Below are positions 48,492-58,481 of a DNA stretch of 64,000 nt, piece by piece (the first letter of the stretch is position 1; each line of letters begins with the position of its first letter). Source of the stretch: Siphonodentalium dalli (lineage: Eukaryota > Mollusca > Scaphopoda > Gadilida > Siphonodentaliidae). The stretch is from positions 40,737,503 through 40,801,502 of the forward strand of contig CP136065.1 of the NCBI GenBank assembly GCA_032622095.1. Direction: 5' to 3'. A program made the translations under genes and the position numbers. The notes under the pieces are model-generated. The model was not told the DNA's origin and made no database searches. It saw only the letters and a list, made by a program, of their open reading frames with translations.

Positions 48492-49444
48492 GACCAGCTA
48501 CTGAAATATGTTGGAATTCAGCATGAAATCTTCAGCGCCCCAGAATACTATTTCTACCGCGGACCGGTTGTATTGCCTGAATGATGGTTGCCATTAGGTT
48601 CTCCGTATGCCTGGTATGACTAAACGTTTACGTCGTTTCACATATATATATAGTCTGTTCTCCAACTACGAATAACCACTGAGGGTATAACATAATCCAT
48701 CACAATACATGGCGTCAGCGGCGCCAGTGACTGAACAGAACATATTGCATCGATAAATATGTCAAGCAGTACTGGGTAGCCGAAACTTTGGACGATACTG
48801 GATCTATGACGTAGTCGATCGGGGTGATCAGCCATGGGACAGAAGTTTAGATGTTATTTTTCCAAAATACACAATCTAGGCAGAAAAGATTTCCACAGTT
48901 TTGTAGTAGCCGTTGTTGTTATTGTTATATCTGGTGCAATTACAATTGGGGCACCATCTAATAGCGCCATCTAACAGCGCCAGCCTCCTGGAATTGTGTT
49001 AACAAACTGCACCTAAAATATACGTCCGAACACTATTCACACCGTCAGCCCCTCCAGTCAAACATCGACAAAATCTTAAAGTGAAACTGGCGTTAACCAA
49101 ACGGGAAGCGCTCGGGTGTAAACTGTTTGGTTTATTGACTTGGCACCACTTGGCGCGTGAACCGCATATACATTAGTACACCCCTTAATGTGCCGGTTGC
49201 TTTATTTATATTGGTGCAAAATGTTATCAGTATCGCTCTGGACACCGCCGACAGACAGTTATATAGCACATATACGTGAACCTTTAACTATATTATAATG
49301 GATTAGACGTAAAATGAGAATCAATTAAGGATTTTACGTATTTGGTATACAATGTTATTTGTAGAGACTAAATGAATGGACCAGTTCAATGCTAGAGGAA
49401 AAGTAGTAATTATGATGGAGTTTCTTTTATATAATTTGTCATCA
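48492..49444. other. GPCR intron 2 sequence, nothing named
   Basis: No gene or repeat recognised. A short duplication, CATCTAATAGCGCCATCTAA CAGCGCCA, lies near 48955. Confidence 0.4.
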
Positions 49445-49685
49445 TTAACCCTTTGGTGACGGGAGCTGCGCTTGTGCAGCATTCAGGATCCTATGCCAGG
49501 GCATTCTCTTACTTATGCGACTCTCATATATGGAGCCTCGCATATATAAGATAATCCACTGGCTTACAGTGTCAATGTAGATATTGTTATGTCAATGCAT
49601 TATCTTTTATATGCGAGGCCCATTGCGAGGCATTGGAACAGGGTTTTCGCAAACATTTGGGAAGCTCCAGTCATGGAATGGTTAA
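49445..49685 (+). mobile_element. TTAA MITE, family G, copy G1
   Basis: TTAACCCTTTGGTGACGGGA at the left and AGTCATGGAATGGTTAA at the right, with TTAA on both sides. Two hairpin-like segments (49499-49562 and about 49600-49635) use the same CATTCTCTTA/TATATGCGAG vocabulary as the 69-nt hairpin but are diverged. Confidence 0.75.
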
Positions 49686-49853
49686 ATATATTAAATTCCT
49701 AGAACGAGTTTCTGTTGATGATAATGGACATATGAAAGTTAACAGTTTACCGTTTGCCAGTGGATGGACCAATTTTGCAAATGAATAGGACGTTCGATAA
49801 CGCACTCCAACAATTATTCAGTCAAAAGCTCTTCAGACTGTTTACATCCGGTG

Positions 49854-50067
49854 TTAACCCTTTCTATACTAAATGGATTCCCCCACTCAGTTATAAAAGT
49901 ATACATTGCAATGGTTTATTATTCATTTGGAGGGGTTTTCAAGAAACACAAGTAGACGACAGACAGAAAAACTGATAATTCGGAATTCATATTCATTGGT
50001 GAACTTATTATTTGAATATTTCCAAAGGGAACTACTCGTCAACCAGTATTTAGTATAGAAAGTGTAA
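49854..50067 (+). mobile_element. TTAA MITE, family B, copy B3
   Basis: TTAACCCTTTCTATACTAAA at the left and TTTAGTATAGAAAGTG at the right (right TTAA now TAAT). Blocks CCACTCAGTTATAAAAGTAT, ATTCATTTGGAGGGGTTTTC and GTAGACGACAGACAG are shared with B2. Confidence 0.85.
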
Positions 50068-50085
50068 TATAAAATTTATCTTATT

Positions 50086-50300
50086 TTAACCATTTTATGA
50101 CTGGAACATCGTTGGTGCAGCATTAAAGGTCATGTACCAGTGTATTCTCTTATATATGCGAGTCTCCTACAGGGAGCCTCGCATATATAAGAGCATACAC
50201 TGGCTTACTATATATGTCAAGGTACATATTGTTATGCCATTGTATTGTCTTATATATGCGAGGCTCCCTATTGGCACATGGTTTTCGCAAAAATTTCAGG
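50086..50300 (+). mobile_element. TTAA MITE, family G, copy G2, next to the TM6 exon
   Basis: TTAACCATTTTATGACTGGA at the left. A hairpin at about 50135-50204 (GTATTCTCTTATATATGCGA, then CTCGCATATATAAGAGCATA) is followed by a second half-hairpin at 50236-50275 and GGTTTTCGCAAAAATTTCAG. The right terminus is missing. The element ends about 55 bp from the TM6 exon's splice donor. Confidence 0.7.
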
Positions 50301-50353
50301 ATGTGCAAACGTATAATAAGTGTTTCTTTTATGGGCGGAATGAAGAAATTTAC

Positions 50354-50458
50354 CGTGACTTTAGCATCTGCGGCATATTCAGCATATAATATTGTCACCT
50401 GCAGCGGCATCATGCAGATAACGTAGGACACCAATATTACTATCAACATAATCACAAC
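50354..50458 (-). CDS. Peptide GPCR, TM6 exon
   Basis: A 105-nt exon encoding exactly 35 residues in phase 0. The acceptor TTTCTTGCAG precedes 50458, and the donor GTAAAT starts at 50353. The peptide is VVIMLIVILVSYVICMMPLQ followed by VTILYAEYAADAKVT. It joins directly to the Lys-rich end of the TM5 exon, as expected for the intracellular end of TM6. The family's CWxP motif (C6.47, W6.48, P6.50) reads C-M-M-P, so the tryptophan toggle residue is replaced by Met. LYAEY is the start of extracellular loop 3. The gene is on the minus strand. Intron 1 (57029-50459) and intron 2 (50353-34637) flank it. Confidence 0.92.
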
Positions 50459-50609
50459 CTGCAAGAAATAGTGATATTAGTTTAATCATCACAGTGGGAT
50501 CATATATTTTTGGAGATACCAGAATCAAACGCGATATATATTTCAAAATGATTAGTAGTGACAAGCAATAACCAACGGGTGATGATAGAAACACACCGCA
50601 ACAAGAACA

Positions 50610-50882
50610 TTAAAGGCACGGGCGGCGTTCGTTGCAGAAATATTCACATTTGTTCAAATCGCCATCAACAGAGGGAATATTAAAATATATAGTTTTGTTC
50701 ATATGCCCAACATAATCAGCGATTAAATAGTATATAGTCGTCAAGACGTACGATGGTGTACGTAAACAAGAGTATGCTCGTGTTACAGATGTTGTGCTTC
50801 TGTTTACATAACACAGCGCAATTCTAATCACACACAAATGATATAAACGTTCTTTATTATTTCCATATCAGGAAAACAGTAA
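50610..50882 (+). mobile_element. TTAA MITE, family E, copy E2, left part
   Basis: TTAAAGGCACGGGCGGCG, ATATTCACATTTGTTCAAAT, CGTCAAGACGTACGATGGTG and AATCACACACAAATGATATA, as in E3. It breaks off after AGGAAAACAGTAACG. The missing continuation resumes at about 52009. Confidence 0.85.
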
Positions 50883-51208
50883 CGAACTAGAATGCACTCA
50901 CTGGAGCTGCCTATACTTGCGCCCATCACACATTTTGGCATGTTGTGTGGTGTCTTGCCGACAACAGTTTGAACCACGGGTGCTGGCCCCTCGTTTGAGA
51001 GATCGATAACAAAAATCTAGATATCAAATCTCTGTTCATCCATCGCTGAAATAGTTGTGTGTACGGACATAATATCCCTGTTATGATGATATGGACCCCA
51101 GTTGGCTGCATATTAGGAACGATAACTCTATCCGATCTAATTACAGGTGAGACATATTGGTAGTGTTTTTTACCTGTTAACCAACTATCAGATTTAGGCC
51201 ACTCCTAT

Positions 51209-51540
51209 GCATGGTGTATTATCTACATGTATATTACGTGAGGACCTTGATGGGGATAGCTTCAGTCTTGAATGTTAAAGTGACACACTGCGCTCGCTGA
51301 ACGAAGTCTCTCCATGTGAACGATGTATTATCTACATGTATATCACGTGATGACCTCGCTGAACGATGGGCAGCTTCCGCCCTGAATATTAAAGGGACAA
51401 AATGCACTCAGTATTTGAATATTAAAGGGACAATAGGCTCTCACGGGGGATGATTGTTAAAGTGACACAAGGCACTCACTGTGGATGAATGTTAAAGTAA
51501 CACTAGGCACTCACTGTGGGATAATGTTAAAGTGACATTT
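51209..51540 (+). repeat. Diverged minisatellite, 35-110 bp units
   Basis: ATTATCTACATGTATATYAC GTGA is duplicated 109 bp apart (about 51218 and 51327). Then five or six shorter units follow, each with GTTAAAGTGACAC or ATTAAAGGGACA followed by GGCACTCACTG. Confidence 0.7.
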
Positions 51541-51659
51541 GCATTGAAAACTTCAAAAACTTCAAACGCGTTGACGTGCGCGTTACTATGACTGACCCGC
51601 AGTTTATAAGGGTATACGTCTTGGTGGTAATTTGGCGCCTATAAAAATTACTAAGTTTT

Positions 51660-51765
51660 TTGAAATTTGTTAAATTTGTGAAATTTTTGAAGTTTTTGAA
51701 ATTTTTGAACTTTTTGAAATTTTTGAAATTTTTGAAATTTTTGAAATTTTTGAAATTTTTCAATA
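51660..51765. repeat. 9-bp microsatellite (GAAATTTTT)n
   Basis: About ten near-perfect units. Because 9 is a multiple of 3, the minus strand stays open and reads as a KNF repeat. This is a composition effect, not a gene. Confidence 0.9.
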
Positions 51766-52008
51766 TTGTTCATTTATGAACGATATATTACCAAAATAAA
51801 ACCAGATAACAATGCAAATTAAGTATATATATATAAATTTCCAACTTCAACGCTTCATAAAAATTACTGGAACAACAACGCATGCGCGTTGCCTCTTTTT
51901 CTGCTTCCGTTATCTCGGTCATGACGTAACATATTCCCGGAAGGACAGACAACAGACAAAGATCCGGACCGAAAACATTACTTGCGTCCAGTATGGACTG
52001 GCGCAAGT

Positions 52009-52244
52009 AATAACGCTCTTTATGTTAACCATATCCGGATCTAAACAAAAGCCAGGTAACGCAACGTTTTTTTGCTTTTGTTTACATAACAAAGGAAAAA
52101 TAAGTGACAATAACATACTGTTTATGCCGTATTTCTGATTGGTATAAGAACAAAGTCTGTCTATATTTTACTGTTTATAACGGTTTTTGACGGAGTTGAA
52201 TATTTTAACAGCATACGCACCGCCAACGCCGCCCGTATCTTTAA
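52009..52244 (+). mobile_element. TTAA MITE, family E, copy E2, right part
   Basis: AACGCTCTTTATGTTAACCA, CATATCCGGATCTAAACAAA, TTTTGTTTACATAACAAAGG, GCGGTTTTT-like block and the terminus AACGCCGCCCGTATCTTTAA (TTAA 52241-52244). It is collinear with 63321-63566 of E3. Confidence 0.85.
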
Positions 52245-52370
52245 GTACAAATACACCACGTGCATCAATTATATCCCAACACGAATACTAGTCCATCTTA
52301 TTCAAAGCCTCTGCTTAAAACGGTAATACATTTCAATTATTAATGTTGTTGACTAATGTGGCCCTATAGT

Positions 52371-53020
52371 GACGTAGTTTTCTCAGTTAGATCGACCAAG
52401 GCTGCCCAGAAATAAATAATCCAGACGGAATTTGAAAGTACAAGAGGTTGTTTTGAAGAATGAGATGGGACCAGTTCGAAGATTGATCCAACTAAGATGC
52501 ACAAGAACAGTGGGCAACTGGCCACATATTGACGCAATCTTCAAGTTAGATCGATCAAGAGTTCCCAAAAATAAACACCCCAGACGGCATTTGAAAGTAC
52601 ACGCGGTTGTTTTGGAGAATGATATGGGAACAGTTGGAAGATGGGTCCATCTTAGAGCACAGGAACAATGTGCAACTGACCAATGTGGCCACATATTGAC
52701 GTAGTCTTCTAGTTAGATCGATCAAGACTTCCCAGAAATAAACAACCCAGACCATGCAAATATCATGCAAATATCCACAGCAGAAGTTATATATTAACCA
52801 GTTGTCTGGGAAGTAAATCTAACTAAGGTGCACAAGAACAGTGGGCAACTGGTCACACATTGACGTAGTATTCTAGTTAGATCAATCAAGACTTCTCAGA
52901 AATAAACACCCCAGACGGCATTTGAAAGTACACGCGGTTGTTTTGGAGAATGAGATGGGAACAGTTCCAAGATCGATACAACAGAGATGCACAGGAACAG
53001 TGGCCAACTGAACACTTTGG
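52371..53020 (+). repeat. Tandem repeat of about 160-167 bp, four copies
   Basis: Units start near 52371, 52531, 52698 and 52862, each with GACGTAGT.TTCT.GTTAGAT and CCCAGAAATAAACA, then CCAGACGGCATTTGAAAGTA CACG and AACAGTGGGCAACTG. The third unit differs in its middle. Two units are open on both strands, because the period is near 162 (54 codons). The third and fourth break the frames, so I treat it as non-coding. It lies in intron 1 of the GPCR. Confidence 0.85.
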
Positions 53021-54306
53021 CGAATTTTCTCTCAAAAATCACAAATGAGAGTCTCCATACAGTGAGGATATGTTGAAATGTTTCCAAATTCATCATATAT
53101 CTATATGTGCATTATTATAAGTTAGGAACAATATCGATGTAATGAATATCAAATATGTTAGGCATCACGTGAGCTACAATATTGTCTTGTCAAACGTATT
53201 CACATCCAATTATTTAGGGATTACATGCATGTAGTATACTATTCCTGCTGAACGTTTTACAAGTTAATTCTCTCATATTCTTATTATCGGTGCCTCTGGC
53301 AAACCTTGATGATCAGAATAATATCCATCTTCTGTATATGGAATACCCAATAGGATTGCTGCGCACGGAATTTTGGCACTTTTATAAAAAATCATTGACT
53401 GGTTCACATACCTGGTCTTGAAACGAGATTCATATTTTCTCGAAAGTGGTAATTCAAGAAAGCGGAATGATTTATATTTAATTGTAGTTCGCGTGTACGT
53501 GTTCAGTACGGATTTGTAAATATTGGACAATGTAATTATTGGAACAAGCGTCTAATATATATATACATGTATTTACATGGGAACATTGCGCTGTCGACGT
53601 ATAAAACGCGTTCGGTTTTTCTAAATTTGATCCCATACTTAAAGTTTCCAAATGAGCAATGCTATCCGCGAAAGTGAGTAGAACAGAACATCCGCTTCTC
53701 AATAACATGCTATTCCCAGTCAGACAGTCAATAATGTGGTTCGCTGTGACAAGCGACAGCCCTAATTAATGAAACCTTACTGAATCCGACAGTCCTTAAC
53801 GAAATAAATGTATAATGATCACAGACTCCTGTAATTATTGTATCGAATAGGGCCCTCAGCCACTGATAACGTGGTTTATTAATCCCACAATCAGCATTCC
53901 CGAAAGCCAGTTGAGAAGTAATATCTCTAGTATGGCTTTGATCGAGTTCCATAGTGCTTCTGTACTCATTTTACATCAAGGGCAATCACCTATTTCATAA
54001 TCATAATGTTTTTGGAGAACAGTACAGTGTTGGTGCACGCTACCGCCTATCACATAATATGGTAAACATCTGTTAAATGGGTGCTACACGCGTTGCCGAC
54101 AATTTATTAGACGCCTTCCAATTTATTCAACGGAAAATATCCTCCAAATGAATTAATTTGAGACGAGGATGCGTGCTGAGTTCACACGCATACTCAAACG
54201 AATCGCAGATATCAACATGAAAATTACAATAAATATAGTTTATGACTCGAGCCATAAACTCGATTACGATATTTTTGAAAGTTTCAAATTTTGAATGTAA
54301 CCACAA
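53021..54306. other. GPCR intron 1 sequence, nothing named
   Basis: Several short minus-strand frames with no domain. No repeat recognised. Confidence 0.4.
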
Positions 54307-54781
54307 TTAACCCTTTCAGTGCCAAGTCCGATTTTTGTATCAACCCATATACCCTGTGCCAATGCATTCTCTTATATATATATAAGAGAATGCATTGGCC
54401 TAACAATTTTTCATCATTTGTTATTATTTTTTACAATTTTAATAATTGTTTCTTCTATTCTTTAAAACTCTTTCAGTGACAGACTTATTTTGTAGGTTTA
54501 GTGCCAGGGAATCTTACGTTTTTCATGCGCATCAAAATTATTACTATGAATACTTGGTGATAGTTTTGAGTTAAAACATGCCCCTAAGGTTTTATCCAGT
54601 TTGTTTTTAAATTCGCTATAGCGTGCTTAGGCATACCCAAAAATAATTCAACCCAAAAAAACAAATCTAAACAAATGTTTTTTATTTAAAAAAAAATTTG
54701 GGGCCGATTTTATCGGCTCTGGCACTCTACATACCGTAAATTAGGGCCGATGAGATCGACCCCTGGCACTGAAAGGGTTAA
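54307..54781 (+). mobile_element. TTAA MITE, family C, copy C2, shortened hairpin
   Basis: TTAACCCTTTCAGTGCCAAG at the left and CCTGGCACTGAAAGGGTTAA at the right, with TTAA on both sides (475 bp). The hairpin at 54358-54399 is a perfect 42-bp palindrome. It lacks exactly the central 27 nt found in the 69-nt copies. A second CTTTCAGTGACAGACTTATT block near 54471 resembles the terminus. Confidence 0.9.
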
Positions 54782-54854
54782 AGAACGGGCGTTGGATCGG
54801 GATATTTAGAAAATAAGCACGCGCCGTGCAGAAAAAGCAATCACAAACTAAAGA

Positions 54855-55215
54855 TAAAAGATAAAGATAAAATGTATTGACAGATACGCCCCCTTGAGGC
54901 CCATGTCAAAACAGTTACATAAATAAAAAGTTATTATAAGTATAGTAACATAAATATATTAATGTTCAATGTTTGGTGATTCACACCGTTTATGTAGAAA
55001 GAGTTGGACCATGTTGCAAATGATATTACATGTTTTGGGTTCATCATTTCTCAAGATGATTAAGAATTTCTGTTGGTCAGCCATATTATTAAAGGTCTGA
55101 ATATTGTCGCTTATTTCCGTAAATAAACGTTTTCTTAGATTTTTATAAATGTGCATCGCATAATGAAGTGTTCTTCGGTTTCTACCTCCATTCCACACTT
55201 TTTGCTAATTCTAAA
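54855..55215 (-). pseudogene. Non-LTR retrotransposon 3' end, RT C-terminal remnant
   Basis: On the minus strand a frame reads KKCGMEVETEEHFIMRCTF, the same C...E.E.HF...C tail as in the element at 13184-14217. After a stop and frame change the second frame (55198-54959) continues RKRLFTEISDNIQTFNNM to the C-terminus. The 3' end near 54855 carries TTTATCTTTATCTTTTATC, again a short tandem tail. Only the last fifth of the protein remains. It sits in intron 1 of the GPCR, in gene sense. Confidence 0.75.
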
Positions 55216-55504
55216 ATGCACATTAGAGTCTTCGGTTCACCGGGCGATACTGAATCGAAGTCTCTTAATGTGCATTTTAGCAACTATGACATATAATTCA
55301 AGACATCCACTGTTGAGTTATCAAAGTATGTATTATAGAAAGGGTTAACACACTGCACGAGACGCACTTTTGATCGACAGTTCATGCCATTGCAGTAAAA
55401 AAGGTACTTCACTGGTGTTACTAAGAACAGTATATGAATAACTGAACAACTTCCTGTTGATCAGCGAACAATCCACGACCTTCTAATATTCGCAGTCTAC
55501 CTCT

Positions 55505-56500
55505 TAACTTGTGCAATCGCTAGCATCAAATGTTCATCTTGTTCATAGGGTACAGTAGCATCAAACGTTCATCTTGTTCATAGGGTGCCGTAGCATCAAA
55601 CGTTCATCTTGTTCATAGGATGCCGTAGCATCAAACGTTCATCTTGTTGATAGGGTGTCGTAGAATCAAACGTTCATCTTGCTCATATGGTGTCGTAGCA
55701 TTAAACGTTCATCTTGTTCATAGGGTGTCGTAACATCAAACGTTCATCTTGTTCATATGGTGCCGTAGCATCAAACGGTCATCTTGTTCATAGGGTGCCG
55801 TAGCATCAAACGTTCATCTTGCTCATATGGTGCCGAAGCGTTAAACGTTCATCTTGTTCATAGGATGCCGTAGCATCAAACGTTCATCTTGTTGATAGGG
55901 TGTCGTAGAATCAAACGTTCATCTTGCTTATATGGTGTCGTAGCATTAAACGTTCATCTTGTTCATAGGGTGTCGTAGCATCAAACGTTCATCTTGTTCA
56001 TAGGGTGCCGTAGCATCAAACGTTCATCTTGTTCATAGGGTGCCGTAGCATCACACGTTCACCTTGTTCATATGGTGCCGTAGCATCAAACGTTCATCTT
56101 GTTCATATGGCGCCGTAGCATCAAACGTTCATATTGTTCATATGGTGCCGTAGCATCAAACATTCATCTTGTTCATATGGTGCCGTAGCATCAAACGTTC
56201 ATCTTGTTCATAGGGTGCCGTAGCATCAAACGTTCATCTTGTTCATATGGTGCCGTAGCATTAAACGTTCATCTTGTTCATAGGGTGCCGTAGCATCAAA
56301 CGTTCATCTTGTGCATAGGGTGCCGTAGCATCAAAAGTTCATCTTGTTCATAGGGTGCCGTAGCAACAAACGTTCACCTTGTTCATATGGTGCCGTAGCT
56401 GGCGATAGCATCAAACGTTCATCTTGTTCATAGGGTGCCGTAGGTTCATCGTGTTCATAGGGTGCCGTAGGTTCATCTTGTTCATAGGGTGCCTTAGGTG
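55505..56500 (+). repeat. 35-bp satellite array, about 28 copies
   Basis: The monomer is GTAGCATCAAACGTTCATCT plus TGTTCATAGGGTGCC, with alternation of AGGG and ATGG variants that suggests blocks of older duplications (55560-55700 resembles 55840-55990). The last copies are truncated (GTAGGTTCATC). A short direct repeat (GGGCGATAC.GAATCGAAG) flanks the region at about 55240 and 56890. Confidence 0.9.
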
Positions 56501-57029
56501 GCGATTGTATCAATTACGACAAGGATTAGGTAAGTAACTCCAATATATGTATTTTAAGCGTGAATTGACCACATAATGATGTTTGACCATTAATAAATGG
56601 ACAATCTGTACCTAAAGTTTCATTAATTAATGGTCAATCTTGCAACACGTGGTACGTGAGCTTGGGATTGACCACTAAATCACGACATATATAGATAATC
56701 ATGCATGTCAGCTTCATATTTAATCTGAAGTTACTCGGACAGCGCCAGAACAACTTTCTGGTAATCGTATCTAAAAAGTAAACAACATTCCCTTTTAACT
56801 TGATTGCGCGTCTCCTAGTCGTGCGGTGACGTATTTCATGCACGTCGTTCCGAGCAATGTGTTCCATTCCAATGTGTCCACAAGTCACGGGCGATACAGA
56901 ATCGAAGACTCTAATGTGCACTTTAGTAACAACTGTTCAACTTGAATTACATTACGTCCTATACGGCAAAGAATAATAAGAACGATAGTGTGGTCCAAAA
57001 ATCACCGTTTTGTGCACATTTGTACAAAC
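56501..57029. other. GPCR intron 1, start, nothing named
   Basis: Begins (in gene sense) with the donor GTTTGTAC after 57030. A block at 56888-56932 repeats 55238-55285. No other feature. Confidence 0.5.
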
Positions 57030-57463
57030 CTTCTTTTTCTTTTCTCTCTGGCTTCGCTGCTGCGAATCAGCATTAACGCGTTCACCGGGCATTCTAGCCC
57101 GCAGAAGTGTCAATGTTATTTTCGAGTATGCCACTGAAAGCACAAACACCGGTAGGAAAAACATCACAATTGTCATGAACGTCCAATAAGTCCGTCTCGA
57201 TAACATAAAATCCTCGTGGCTAACCTCACGTCCGAACGTCCAGTCATCGTCACACGACTGTTCTAAGTGATCGAGCCACTGAACTTCACTTCTCTGTCTC
57301 GTGAACAGCAACGGCATTGCAACTGAAGCGGCAATGACCCACACAACGGCGATAGTATAGGCTTTCCGCTCCAGCACATGAGCCTTCATGGCGAACACTA
57401 TCCCGTAAAACCGGTCGCATGCGATGAAGGTCAAGGTCATGATGCTGCTTACAAGTGAGAGAA
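57030..57463 (-). CDS. Peptide GPCR, exon for end of TM3 to TM5
   Basis: Class A (rhodopsin-type) G-protein-coupled receptor exon, 434 nt. The acceptor TCTTTTTCAG precedes 57463, and two bases complete a split codon. The peptide starts LSLVSSIMTLTFIACDRFYG, the end of TM3 with DRF in place of DRY. TM4 is AYTIAVVWVIAASVAMPLLF. Extracellular loop 2 carries SCDDDW, whose Cys normally bonds to TM3. TM5 is WTFMTIVMFFLPVFVLSVAY, followed by SKITLTLLRARMPGE, close to the I..LW.R..PG block of NPFF/QRFP/orexin-like peptide receptors. It ends REKKKK, phase 0, with donor GTTTGT. The ligand is unknown. No TM1-TM2 exon was found up to 64000. Confidence 0.93.
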
Positions 57464-57631
57464 CTGAAAAAGACGAAAAGATTTTTCAGCTACATTCATA
57501 TTTCTAAAATGTTTTCACGGATGCTTGATTACACTTTTGTGCATTGTGAAAATAGTCGACACCATATTGTTATCGTGTCGTGAAACAACCCGGTAGGGTG
57601 AAAACACACGCCTTCATTCTTATATATTAAC

Positions 57632-57805
57632 TAGCTGGTGTGCTCGACTTCGTCCGGGCTAACTTATCAATTTCAAACATCGAGCAAGTCCATATGTCTT
57701 TGAATTTAGAATGCCCAAATTATAATCGGGACTGGGACATAAAGGCTCGTATTCACCAAGTGTATTTGTGTAGTGGGAGTATTAGGGCGCGAAGCGCCCG
57801 GGTGG
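57632..57805 (+). repeat. Retroelement-like repeat head, CTAGCTGG...CGTCCGGG type
   Basis: AACTAGCTGGTGTGCTCGAC, TTCGTCCGGGC matches the head of the element at 25733. It ends near GGGCGCGAAGCGCCCGGG, a small hairpin. It is cut by the foldback element starting at 57817. Confidence 0.5.
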
Positions 57806-57816
57806 TCGAAAATAAT

Positions 57817-58481
57817 GAGGACCATTGACCATCATTAGGCAGACTGCGACATTATGCAGACGAAATCCGGTCTGCCTAATTTTTGCATGCCAGTCACAAC
57901 TAGTTATCTTGCGCTTTAATTGTTAACACCTCTCCTTGTTCAAACGATTTAGGTTGTATTTTTTCTATAAAATGATGGGATTGAAAACATTGGTGTTAAG
58001 GGCATTTCCGCCCCGATAATTTTGAGACATGTATATTCCATCGATATATAGTTTCATCATTGTGCGGTCTTTTTTCAATCCCGAAATTTGTAGTCAATTT
58101 CGATGTATGCACCAGATTTCTCGATGTTTTAATGAAATTTGGCCAGTTATATCCTTTTTTGCTGCATCCTATACATAAAAGATGCAAAACCAGAAAAGTT
58201 GATTTTTGCATGACCGCTGTGGGTGTTTCGACAGCACAATGATGAAACTATATATCGACAGAATATACATGTCTCAAAATTATCGGGGCTGAAATGACCT
58301 TAACAAACAAATTTCATTCTCATCATTTTATAGACAAAAGACAGCCTAAATCGGTTGAACAAGGAGAGGTGTTAACAATTAAAGCACCAGATAACTAGTT
58401 GTGACTGGTATGCAAAAAATAGGCTGACCGGATTTCGTCTGCATAATGTCGCAGTCTGCCTAATGATGGTCAATGGTCCTC
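57817..58481. mobile_element. 665-bp foldback element with arms of about 250 bp
   Basis: The left end GAGGACCATTGACCATCATT, AGGCAGACTGCGACATTATG is mirrored at the right end. The symmetry continues through CGAAATCCGGTC, GTTAACACCTCTCCTTGTTC, CCCCGATAATTTTGAGACAT and ATATATAGTTTCATCATTGT. Only about 150 bp in the middle is unpaired, and it holds another small hairpin (TGCATCCTATACATAAAAGATGCA, with mismatches). Nearly the whole element would fold as one hairpin. No protein is encoded. Confidence 0.9.

Larger units (their letters stand above)
50883..52008. other. Insertion of about 1.1 kb splitting family E copy E2
   Basis: Everything between the two halves of E2. It contains a diverged tandem minisatellite (about 51209-51540), a 9-bp microsatellite (51660-51765) and otherwise unassigned AT-rich DNA. 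TAACG occurs at both borders (about 50880 and 52010) and could be a target duplication. No transposase or RT is recognised in it. Confidence 0.55.

Noticed and set aside
51527-51763. Minus-strand frame with KNF repeats
   Set aside because: It arises from the 9-bp GAAATTTTT microsatellite, whose period keeps the frame open.
56331-56513. PYEQDEPTA-type repeat peptide
   Set aside because: The 35-bp satellite is not a multiple of 3 and the frame is open only over truncated terminal units.
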